43,735 nt of DNA from a virus, in the IMG/VR virus record IMGVR_UViG_3300009436_000040, positions 1 through 43,735 of that record; one strand, 5' to 3'. How positions within the stretch are numbered: position 1 is the stretch's first letter; the number at the start of each line of letters is the position of its first letter. Below are positions 23,398 through 30,846 of this stretch, one piece after another. Position numbers and translations under genes: made by a program. The notes below the pieces were generated by a model that saw only the letters and a list, made by a program, of their open reading frames with translations, searched no databases and was not told the DNA's origin.

Positions 23398-24660
23398 TTA
23401 GTAAGTACCACCGTCTATAGTTGCGGCGTCAAGTCTAGTGTCAAATGCACTATTGAAACGTGCGGCTGTGTAGTAAAGATTACTTGACCCTTCACTAAGG
23501 GCATCCGTATCATGGTTTGCAATACTTGAAGTTGTACCAGTTACGTTACCAGTTACGTTGCCTTCCAAGTTTGCTACTAGTGATGCGACTGCATAACCAG
23601 TACCAGTAGTATCAACCACTGTTGTTGGTACTGCTTGTGTATCTTTAAACAGTTTCCATTTACCATCGTTTGCATCTCTGAAAAGACCACTGTATAGGTC
23701 TTGAGATCCAGACGTATCATAGAGTCCGTAGAAACCAATATCAACTGCATCGGAACTACTGTTGTTCGTTGCAAGTGCAAATAGTGGATCAACTACTTCC
23801 AAAGTCTGTGTGTTTACTTCTGTTCTAGTACCAGAAACAATCAAGTTACCAGAGACAGTAAGATTACCACCGATAGTTGGGTTAGTAGGAAGACCAATAG
23901 TAACTGCATTTGCTGATACTGCGGTTTCTATTTCATTTGTTGTGCCGTTAAAAGTAAGCGTTTCTGCACCATCAATAGCATTTGTAGTACCACTGTCACC
24001 AGCAATATTAAATGAAGTTGAAATTGAAGCAGTGCCTGCGGCTGTCAATCTACCTTGTGCGTCTACTGTAAAAGTAGGAATAGCAGTAGTACTACCATAA
24101 CTACCCGCACTTACTGCGGTGTTATCTAGTGTGTGAGTAACTTCATTGCCAGATACCGCTCTTGTGATACCTGTTCCACCAGTAAGAGTAAGTGTTTCTG
24201 CATCTGTAATTGCTCCAGTACCAGAGTCGCCAGCTATACCAAGGTCTACATAGAAATCTTTAGAATCTACGTATGCTTTAACTGATTGCTGAGTTGGGAT
24301 AAGTGTGGCACTATTTGATGCCATGTTATCTTCATCAACAAAACCTGTTGCTGTGATTGTACCGTCAGCAAGACTGCCAAACGTAATAGTACCAGCGGCA
24401 ATGTTACCACTCGCATCTCTTTTTACAAGTTTGTTTCCGGTGTTCGCATTGGTTGCACCGTCAACGATATCTGTATAGAATTTACCACCAAGTTTGTGGA
24501 TTACTGCACTGTTATCGTTGTTTACGGATTCAATATAAAGGATGGCACCGGTGCCATCATTGCTTTTGTCTTGGCTATATGCCAGTTCCGCTTCTACTAA
24601 ATCAGTAGTTGCTGGTGCGGCAGAAGCGGTTGATCGCTTAATCTGAATAGTGGTTGCCAT
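23398..24660 (-). CDS. Tail-fibre/adhesin-like protein, 420 aa
   Basis: N-terminus MATTIQIKRSTASAAPATTD (third Mtd-like copy). Next come a DEDNMASNSATLIPTQQSVK repeat, then beta-rich repeats (GDSGTGAITDAETLTLTGGT; GDSGTTNAIDGAETLTFNGT) and GNLTVSGNLIVSGTRTEVNT, a motif of large marine phage fibres. It is followed by PLFALATNNSSSDAVDIGFY and GLFRDANDGKWKLFKDT. The protein ends TIDGGTY, shared with the 92-aa neighbour (SLDGGTY). Probably a trimeric distal or lateral fibre. No enzymatic motif. Confidence 0.82.
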   Translation of the reverse strand: MATTIQIKRSTASAAPATTDLVEAELAYSQDKSNDGTGAILYIESVNNDNSAVIHKLGGKFYTDIVDGATNANTGNKLVKRDASGNIAAGTITFGSLADGTITATGFVDEDNMASNSATLIPTQQSVKAYVDSKDFYVDLGIAGDSGTGAITDAETLTLTGGTGITRAVSGNEVTHTLDNTAVSAGSYGSTTAIPTFTVDAQGRLTAAGTASISTSFNIAGDSGTTNAIDGAETLTFNGTTNEIETAVSANAVTIGLPTNPTIGGNLTVSGNLIVSGTRTEVNTQTLEVVDPLFALATNNSSSDAVDIGFYGLYDTSGSQDLYSGLFRDANDGKWKLFKDTQAVPTTVVDTTGTGYAVASLVANLEGNVTGNVTGTTSSIANHDTDALSEGSSNLYYTAARFNSAFDTRLDAATIDGGTY

Positions 24661-24721
24661 TTAATGTTTCCTCATTTTTCTATGTTTACTGAAATCTTTT
24701 GTTCATAACGAATGTTGATCA

Positions 24722-25000
24722 CTAATACGTTCCACCATCTAGTGATGTTAGATTCAATGAATCAATATCAACAGAAGCGGTTAATGCTTGGGCAACAAAA
24801 TTGCCTGTTTCTTCATCATAAACCAAAGTATGACCGTCCAATAAACCATTAGTTGAAATATCAATATTGGCTAAATTTTGTAACTTTGCGTTTGTAATTG
24901 CCTGAGATTGTGTAGTAACAACTGAAGCAATAGTACCTGTTGTCGGTATGCTTACTTTCGTAGTACTTGCATTCGATGGTATATTTACTTTTATTGCCAT
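24722..25000 (-). CDS. Small fibre-associated protein ending in DGGTY, 92 aa
   Basis: Sequence MAIKVNIPSNASTTKVSIPT, a polar middle, then NGLLDGHTLVYDEETGNFVA and the C-terminal TSLDGGTY. The DGHTLVYD...GNFVA pattern appears in marine T4-like structural proteins. The same C-terminal DGGTY ends the next gene downstream. Its ATG overlaps the TAA of the 108-aa gene (TAATG). Function likely structural, possibly a fibre-attachment linker. Confidence 0.72.
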   Translation of the reverse strand: MAIKVNIPSNASTTKVSIPTTGTIASVVTTQSQAITNAKLQNLANIDISTNGLLDGHTLVYDEETGNFVAQALTASVDIDSLNLTSLDGGTY

Positions 25001-25326
25001 TACTTTGTAACCTCCGGAGTTACAGTCACAATTCCTTCCATAATCCTCAATGTTTCAGTTGAACTAGCAATCTCAATATCGTAAACGTATCTTCCAGCCT
25101 TTACAGCAGATGATTGAGCGGCGGTCAAAGATATAGTAATCTGACCTTCTAAATCTATTTTCGCTGTAGTGAATGACGTATAAGTAGTAGTGTAATAACT
25201 TTTACGCATCTGAGAAGTGACGGCATAATTCGTCAAATCTTTCTTGGTACCATCGTCATTCGTAAGATTGACCGTAAATGAAAAGGTAGTGCCCTGATCA
25301 ATCACGATATTATTTACCGTTGCCAT
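25000..25326 (-). CDS. Small virion protein with BppU-like Ig fold, 108 aa
   Basis: MATVNNIVIDQGTTFSFTVN, then NDDGTKKDLTNYAVTSQMRK, a middle with Tyr/Thr-rich strands, and KAGRYVYDIEIASSTETLRI with a final GIVTVTPEVTK. The (QGTTF...LTNDDGT..DLT.Y) and (GRYVYDIEI...R..EGIVTV) pattern is that of N-terminal baseplate upper-protein-like Ig domains. It is the first minus-strand gene after the strand switch, with a late box 28 nt upstream and GAGGAA in front of the ATG. Probably a structural adaptor for the fibre genes that follow. Confidence 0.78.
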   Translation of the reverse strand: MATVNNIVIDQGTTFSFTVNLTNDDGTKKDLTNYAVTSQMRKSYYTTTYTSFTTAKIDLEGQITISLTAAQSSAVKAGRYVYDIEIASSTETLRIMEGIVTVTPEVTK

Positions 25327-25353
25327 ATATTGCAGTTCCTCTGTTCTGTAATC

Positions 25354-25361
25354 TATTTATA
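25354..25361 (-). promoter_or_regulatory. Late promoter box for the fibre gene cluster
   Basis: TATAAATA on the minus strand, 28 nt before the 108-aa gene, in the divergent gap facing the plus-strand cassette. No clear plus-strand promoter was seen in the same gap; TTGCAG at 25330 lacks a good partner -10. Confidence 0.75.
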
Positions 25362-25378
25362 TAACATGGAGTTTAGAC

Positions 25379-26038
25379 TTGAAGACAATCCTAACCCTTC
25401 TGTATGGAGATAAGTATAGTGTTGATGACGTACATAGAATATATGATAGTACTCGTGGCGAATATAATTATGTTTGTTTAACTACTTCAGACCATGCACA
25501 TTTACTTCGACCTGAAATAGATGTTAAATTCATTAATGAAGATATTGAAAGTAATTGGAGAAAGATACAACTATTTAGTCTAAAAAATATTGGTGAAGTT
25601 CTTTACTTAGACCTAGATATTGTGTTACAATGTGACATATATGAATTCTTTTCTTACTGTGATAAGCCAACTATATGTCAAACCTACTGGAAAGATTTTG
25701 GAAGTAAATACAACTCTTCGGTGATGACATGGAATTCAGATGAAAAACACCCATCTTTGATATATGATGATTGGCTAGAAAACATTGATTACTACATGAC
25801 TAAATATAAAGACAATGATGATTGGTATTTATTCCATGAAAAATTGATTCAAAGAACATTTCCTAAAAATATGATTTATTCATTTTTATGTGGTGTAGAT
25901 ACTGAGACTGATACTTCACCTAGAGCGTATCAGATATTACCAGAATATCCTATAGTACTACTGAACGGACAAAGTGAAACTACCGTTAATTTGAGACAGA
26001 AATATTATGATGCACTTTCTATGCATAAAATGGGGTAA
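25379..26038 (+). CDS. GT-A-like glycosyltransferase, 219 aa (cassette gene 1)
   Basis: Begins at TTG (25379) with GGAG about 7 nt upstream; no ATG is in frame. Sequence MKTILTLLYGDKYSVDDVHR, then GEVLYLDLDIVLQCDIYEFF containing a DxD metal/nucleotide-sugar motif (D78, D80), and SSVMTWNSDEKHPSLIYDDW as in the related genes downstream. Resembles small GT-A-fold enzymes of the LPS-type nucleotide-sugar transferases. The N-terminal YGDKYS lines up with WGTKY of its three paralogs. The end overlaps the start of the next gene by 29 nt. First gene of the inverted cassette; sugar donor and acceptor are unknown. Confidence 0.78.
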   Translation: MKTILTLLYGDKYSVDDVHRIYDSTRGEYNYVCLTTSDHAHLLRPEIDVKFINEDIESNWRKIQLFSLKNIGEVLYLDLDIVLQCDIYEFFSYCDKPTICQTYWKDFGSKYNSSVMTWNSDEKHPSLIYDDWLENIDYYMTKYKDNDDWYLFHEKLIQRTFPKNMIYSFLCGVDTETDTSPRAYQILPEYPIVLLNGQSETTVNLRQKYYDALSMHKMG

Positions 26039-28508
26039 CAAGTATACCGCAGAATATGTAAACAACCTTCACGGAATGGTCAAACGCAATTATACAAAGC
26101 GTTTTAAATTCATCTGCTATACAGATGAGCCAGAAGGTATCAATAAGGGTATTACTACTCGCCCAATTCCTAATGTTAAGCCATTACATCCTAGATACTG
26201 GTTTGGTGAAGAGAATTACTGTTGGGATAGAGCCAAGTTTCTTATGCTCAATTCACATCGATGGCTAAAAACAAAAGGTCCTTTCTGCTATCTTGATTTA
26301 GATATCATAATACAAAACAACATTGACGAAATAGAACAACTCGCAAAGTCTCCTCATATGATCTATTCTCATTGGGAAGATCCCTCTGTAATTAAAGATA
26401 GACGATTCTTAGATATAAAAGGATCACTATATAACTCTAGTGTGATGTTGTGGTGTACTGATCAGGGTGAAAAGATTTATGATGATGTTATGGCACATAG
26501 TGATGTTGTGTTCAAAACATTCTATAAAGGCACCGACAATTATTATCCATATAGAGAACATCAAACAGTGGGTGATAATTACTGGAACTTCTTACCAGTA
26601 GACTGGGTGTACTCTTACAATAGAGGCAAACAATATCCAGATGATCTTTCACAAAATTTGTATAGAGATAATGCAAAGTTTGCTCTGTTCAATGTCGATA
26701 TGCTTGGTAAGAATACGTCTGGTGTTAAACCACACGAACTAAAGAATTACAATCTATTAATACATTGGCACGGCAAAGATGAATTTGAAAAGTTATGGTT
26801 ACCTAAATTTCCTAAAAACTTCTTTACTAGAAACAAGCACACGGTTAAGATTGATAATCTTCTTACAAATAAAGACTACGATACACTAGAAAAGAAATTT
26901 GCAAAAGATTTGCCTAGCCTACGGTCTGATTGGGATCAGTACTCAAAAAATTTCAACACTCTAAAAGAATGGTTAGGAATGAAATCTCTGACAGATGAAA
27001 TGTTAGAGAATCGTTTTATGAATAAAGAGGTTGTTGAAGATATTGAATCACTGATAAAGAGCAATGATTTACAGTCTCTTGTAAATAAATTCGTAAATGA
27101 TTTTCCAGAGATAGATGCACACTTAACTGGTAATGTAGACGATATAAAGAAATCTCTTCCAGAATTGGAAAGAGAAATATCAGATACTACATTTATTAGA
27201 CAGATAGATTCAATACATTTACAGACCATAAAAGAACTTTATGAAACTGGCGATATGATTTCTATGCACAAGAAGTTTATTGCTGATTATCCAGATGACT
27301 CAATGCTTGTAAATGGTGACGAATCATTGTACTGGAACAAAACTGTAATGGAAGTATATGATTTCTACAAAGAAAGATATATTTCTAAGATGCACAAAGT
27401 TGTAGCAGAAGAAGTAAAAGTACACGGACCAGTAAGATACTTTTGGAAAATAACTAGACTACAAGCAATCGCATTGTATAGAAGAATGTGGCATAAAAAT
27501 ACTTTACCAACAATTAAAGTAGACTTTATGAAGAATGTAGTAGACAATGGTATTCAGTGTATCTTCTGGGATACAGATTCGGATGAGGTTCAATCGCTAT
27601 ATAAAAAATATTATATCGAATATCTAAAAGAATTGTTTTACAAAGAAAATTATGAGAAAGTCTTTGAGCGATTATACAACATCATGCCTAAAGAAGAATT
27701 GCTTTCTATAATGAATCAGAAAAATGATGATACAAATACACTCATAAAATATTTCCAAATGCATGGAGAACAATACAGTGACTTATATCGTGGTCTATAT
27801 GAAGATGAAGAACCAGATGGCGCACTGATACAATTGAGTACTCGCCAGAATGATACGAACATAGAGTTCAATGACATTTTTGTAGACGGTAATGAACACA
27901 CTCTAAAGAGTATAAAAAATATATTCGATAGTTACAAAGTTTCTTGGGTAACTTTTATGTGTGAAATAACAGACCCAGTAAACTGTGTAGAGTTAGAAGA
28001 AATCTGTAAGTACTTAAAAGACAAAAATATTACTATAACCCTACAAACATTTAGTGATATTGAGTCTCTTGTATATGTTGATCATATACAAAAAGTACTG
28101 CCTGAGTTAAAGTCAGAACAAGAGAATCAAATTGAAAATACTATTGCAAAAGATAAACCAATAGACTTTCACACCCTAAAGCAGTTTGCAAAGAAAAATG
28201 AAATAAGAACAACTAAACCAAAAATGAAAGAAAAAGATCCAGTATGGTGTGATGCTAGAAAAAGTGGATACTTTTATATTGGTTCGTCTAGTAATGCTTT
28301 TCCTTGTGCGTTCATTGCAAGAGATGTAGTAGAAAATAAACTTTTACCATATCACCCTATTGACTATCCATACAATATGAAGTATAATAACTTAGCAGGT
28401 TTTACTACAGGTGAAGTAATACACAATACAGATTTTGCTAATATCAGCGAACATCTAAAGAGAAAGCCTTTGAATATATGTACAATGAAATGTGGTAAAT
28501 GTAAATGA
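26010..28508 (+). CDS. Glycosyltransferase fused to helical region and degenerate radical-SAM/SPASM-like C-terminus
   Basis: 832 aa from the ATG at 26010, chosen because homologous starts in the cassette begin just before KWG. Residues 1-280: GT-A domain (MHFLCIKWGNKYTAEYVNNL; CYLDLDIIIQ, DxD at D96/D98; CWDRAKFLML). About 290-600: a charged helical region with three short repeats of the type LEKKFAKDLP, LVNKFVNDFPEID and MHKKFIADYPDDS. About 600-720: a half-barrel resembling radical SAM enzymes (SWVTFMCEITDPVNCVELEE; KDKNITITLQTF) without the usual N-terminal CX3CX2C. End: C747, C766 (FPCAF) and a CX3CX2C (C824, C828, C831 in CTMKCGKCK), SPASM-like. The last part is an inference from motifs. 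Confidence 0.75.
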   Translation: MHFLCIKWGNKYTAEYVNNLHGMVKRNYTKRFKFICYTDEPEGINKGITTRPIPNVKPLHPRYWFGEENYCWDRAKFLMLNSHRWLKTKGPFCYLDLDIIIQNNIDEIEQLAKSPHMIYSHWEDPSVIKDRRFLDIKGSLYNSSVMLWCTDQGEKIYDDVMAHSDVVFKTFYKGTDNYYPYREHQTVGDNYWNFLPVDWVYSYNRGKQYPDDLSQNLYRDNAKFALFNVDMLGKNTSGVKPHELKNYNLLIHWHGKDEFEKLWLPKFPKNFFTRNKHTVKIDNLLTNKDYDTLEKKFAKDLPSLRSDWDQYSKNFNTLKEWLGMKSLTDEMLENRFMNKEVVEDIESLIKSNDLQSLVNKFVNDFPEIDAHLTGNVDDIKKSLPELEREISDTTFIRQIDSIHLQTIKELYETGDMISMHKKFIADYPDDSMLVNGDESLYWNKTVMEVYDFYKERYISKMHKVVAEEVKVHGPVRYFWKITRLQAIALYRRMWHKNTLPTIKVDFMKNVVDNGIQCIFWDTDSDEVQSLYKKYYIEYLKELFYKENYEKVFERLYNIMPKEELLSIMNQKNDDTNTLIKYFQMHGEQYSDLYRGLYEDEEPDGALIQLSTRQNDTNIEFNDIFVDGNEHTLKSIKNIFDSYKVSWVTFMCEITDPVNCVELEEICKYLKDKNITITLQTFSDIESLVYVDHIQKVLPELKSEQENQIENTIAKDKPIDFHTLKQFAKKNEIRTTKPKMKEKDPVWCDARKSGYFYIGSSSNAFPCAFIARDVVENKLLPYHPIDYPYNMKYNNLAGFTTGEVIHNTDFANISEHLKRKPLNICTMKCGKCK

Positions 28509-29323
28509 GAGTAAATTATGTATGTGCTAAATGGGGTACGAAATATGGACCACATTTTGTAAACAGATTGAAAGAGATGGCAAAGAGAAATACTCCAGAT
28601 CAGTTTGAGTTTCATTTCTATTGCTATACAGATGATGCTAAGGGTATCGATGATGATGTTCAGATAATTGACTTCCCAGATATTCCAGACATACATCCTA
28701 AGTATTGGTTTGGTGCTGAAGATTTTAAGTATGGAATGGCAAGGTGTTGGGACAGAGCAAAGACTTTTGTATTCAACACGCACAACTTTGCTCCTGATAA
28801 ACCTAGTGGTCGCTTTGTGTTCTTTGACTTAGATGTAATTATTCAAGGTGACTTAACTCCTATAATTACATACAATATGGAAAGACCCACAAAAATGAAA
28901 TCGTGGTGGCAAGATCCTAAACCAATGCAAACAAGAAGATTTAAACTATCACATGGAGCGTATACAAATGGCTCATGTAAAGTATGGTCAGATGATCAAT
29001 GTGAGTGTATTTGGGATGATGTGATGGCAAACCAAAAGAAGATATGGTTTACATATACAGATGGAACTGATAACTACCACTCATGGAAATGGGGTAGATA
29101 TGGTGAAGACTTATGGGATCATTTTCCATCTTGGATGGCATACTCTTGGAATAGAGGTAGATCATGGGATGAAGATGATTTGAATGTAGCCAAGTATAGA
29201 GAACACTGTATTGTCTGTGTATTTAATATTGACTTACTACCATTTGAAGATGCAAGTAGAGGAAGTACTAAACAAGATGATCTCTCCCATCCAGAACTTC
29301 TTAGACATTGGAGAGGCGAATGA
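28505..29323 (+). CDS. GT-A-like glycosyltransferase, 272 aa (cassette gene 3)
   Basis: MRVNYVCAKWGTKYGPHFVN at the start, RFVFFDLDVIIQGDLTPIIT with the DxD at D108/D110, and HPKYWFGAEDFKYGMARCWD. It ends DLSHPELLRHWRGE. Clear paralog of the N-terminal domain of the preceding fusion protein (HPRYWFGEENYCWDRAKF there). The ATG overlaps the TGA of that gene (ATGA) and its own TGA overlaps the next ATG, so the cassette is tightly coupled. GT-A fold inferred; donor sugar unknown. Confidence 0.82.
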   Translation: MRVNYVCAKWGTKYGPHFVNRLKEMAKRNTPDQFEFHFYCYTDDAKGIDDDVQIIDFPDIPDIHPKYWFGAEDFKYGMARCWDRAKTFVFNTHNFAPDKPSGRFVFFDLDVIIQGDLTPIITYNMERPTKMKSWWQDPKPMQTRRFKLSHGAYTNGSCKVWSDDQCECIWDDVMANQKKIWFTYTDGTDNYHSWKWGRYGEDLWDHFPSWMAYSWNRGRSWDEDDLNVAKYREHCIVCVFNIDLLPFEDASRGSTKQDDLSHPELLRHWRGE

Positions 29324-29994
29324 ATATCTATACTGTAAAATGGGGTACGAAATATAATGCATCTCATGTCAATCAACTATATGAAAGTTGTCTTGAGAAC
29401 CTGACAATAGATTTTACGTTTCATTGTCTAACTGAAGATAGTAAAGATATAAATTCTGATATTAAAATACTTTCATTGCCTGGTGGTAACAAATTGGAGA
29501 AGTGGTGGAATAAAATGTACCTCTTCGATGAGACTATTGTTACTCAAAGAGGTGAAAAGATGTTCTTTGATTTAGATACTATACTACAAAAGAACATCGA
29601 TGATATAGCAAACTTTGATCCTGAAGATTGTTTATGTTTCGTTAAAACATGGTGGCACGACTTAGAGACTCAATACAAAGATACACGCCACATTCCACAT
29701 AAGTACACTGATTTAAATTCGTCAGTTCTTCGTTGGAATGATAGTCTAAATAGTAATGAAATCACTGAATATTTCAATCAATACAAGTCTCAAATATTAT
29801 GGTATTATCGTGGTCTGGATAACTTTTTCTATAATAGACGAATTGTAAAAACTAAACTATTCCCAATAGGTTGGGTGTATAGTTTCAATCAAGGTTTTAT
29901 CCATCCACATGATACTGAATCTCATGTGTATCGTGATCTACCATACGTATGTATTTTTGACTCAATGGGGAAAAGTGAAGATGTCAAGTTCTAA
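29320..29994 (+). CDS. GT-A-like glycosyltransferase, 224 aa (cassette gene 4)
   Basis: Start set to the ATG at 29320, which has GGAGAGG just upstream and overlaps the preceding TGA as ATGA; a TTG reading at 29308 is rejected. MNIYTVKWGTKYNASHVNQL, then EKMFFDLDTILQKNIDDIAN (DxD at D84/D86) and TKLFPIGWVYSFNQGF, the last resembling VDWVYSYNRG in the fusion protein. Smallest member of the paralogous set, lacking the long insertion around residues 60-80. It overlaps the methyltransferase-like gene by 14 nt. Confidence 0.82.
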   Translation: MNIYTVKWGTKYNASHVNQLYESCLENLTIDFTFHCLTEDSKDINSDIKILSLPGGNKLEKWWNKMYLFDETIVTQRGEKMFFDLDTILQKNIDDIANFDPEDCLCFVKTWWHDLETQYKDTRHIPHKYTDLNSSVLRWNDSLNSNEITEYFNQYKSQILWYYRGLDNFFYNRRIVKTKLFPIGWVYSFNQGFIHPHDTESHVYRDLPYVCIFDSMGKSEDVKF

Positions 29995-30679
29995 AGAATT
30001 AAATTATAATTTTCTAAACAACTTTAAAAACTGGGGTGAAGCACTCTCGGTTATTGAAAAACGAATGCCACATAAGCTGGTTGACTTTAGACAGTCACTA
30101 GAAGGCAACAACATGGAAGCCAGCACTTGGCTAATAGAAGAAGTTAAAGAGTACATGGAAGAGTACTACACTAAAACTGGTTCTATGAGAGTACTGATAT
30201 TAAACTCTTGGCTAGGTATGCCTATAGTACCGTTGCTATGTGAGAACATTGATGTATCACAAATACACATGGTAGATATTGATGAAGAGTCGATTGAGTT
30301 ATCTAAAATTCTTCACAAGTATTACGCCCAAGAAAAATTTGTAAACATTCGTCATTGGAATCTAGATGTTCCATTTGAATTTGAAAATTTAAATAAGATT
30401 GATGTTGACCTAGTTATCTGTATGTGTACAGAACAAATGTATCCACTTAAAGAATTGACTACAAAGAATCCAAATGCTGTTCTTGCAGTACAAAATAGTA
30501 ATGTTATTGAAGAGATGTACGGTATTAACTGTGTAAGTAGTATCGCTGATTTAAAAGATCAAGTTGGAATCGATGAAGTTGGATATGAAGGTACTAGACA
30601 GCAAACTTATTACTCATGGGAAGGCAAGAAAGTATATGACCGATTTATGATTATAGGTCAACGAGAAGGTTTCTTTTAG
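29981..30679 (+). CDS. Class I SAM methyltransferase-like protein, 232 aa
   Basis: Start at the ATG at 29981 (MSSSKELNYNFLNNFKNWGE); a longer in-frame reading from 29909 is only the shadow of the previous gene. About residues 69-76 VLILNSWLGMPIVPLL replaces the usual motif I D/E-x-G-x-G-x-G with N-S-W-L-G. It is followed by IHMVDIDEESIELSKIL (acidic motif II residue) and DVDLVICMCTEQMYPL (motif IV-like). Thus Rossmann methyltransferase-like, but SAM binding is uncertain. The carried acceptor may be the product of the glycosyltransferases. It ends tail-to-tail with the next minus-strand gene, overlapping by 4 nt. Confidence 0.68.
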   Translation: MSSSKELNYNFLNNFKNWGEALSVIEKRMPHKLVDFRQSLEGNNMEASTWLIEEVKEYMEEYYTKTGSMRVLILNSWLGMPIVPLLCENIDVSQIHMVDIDEESIELSKILHKYYAQEKFVNIRHWNLDVPFEFENLNKIDVDLVICMCTEQMYPLKELTTKNPNAVLAVQNSNVIEEMYGINCVSSIADLKDQVGIDEVGYEGTRQQTYYSWEGKKVYDRFMIIGQREGFF

Positions 30680-30846
30680 AACCAACCAACAATGATATTA
30701 ATTATAATGACGTAAGCGCATAGTAAATTAGAACCCACTATGAAAGTTCTTATTAATGCTATGCGATCTTCATTAAGTGCATCGTACCCATCTTCTTCAT
30801 CAAAAGAACCTAGAGCGTGTTTCCAGACTTCCCATCGACTCTTCAT
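30676..30846 (-). CDS. Small membrane protein, 56 aa (previously unlisted)
   Basis: ATG at 30846 to TAA at 30676: MKSRWEVWKHALGSFDEEDG, then an acidic helix and a hydrophobic end, FIVGSNLLCAYVIIINIIVG-WF, long enough for one membrane span. Its ATG overlaps the TGA of the oxygenase-like gene (ATGA), and its end overlaps the stop of the plus-strand methyltransferase-like gene. The start overlap and the clean amphipathic-plus-membrane layout support it. Function unknown. Confidence 0.7.
   Translation of the reverse strand: MKSRWEVWKHALGSFDEEDGYDALNEDRIALIRTFIVGSNLLCAYVIIINIIVGWF

Noticed and set aside
30719-30742. CATAGT...ACTATG inverted repeat as a terminator at the convergent junction
   Set aside because: A 6-bp AT-rich stem with a 12-base loop, no T-run, and it lies inside the 56-aa coding frame.
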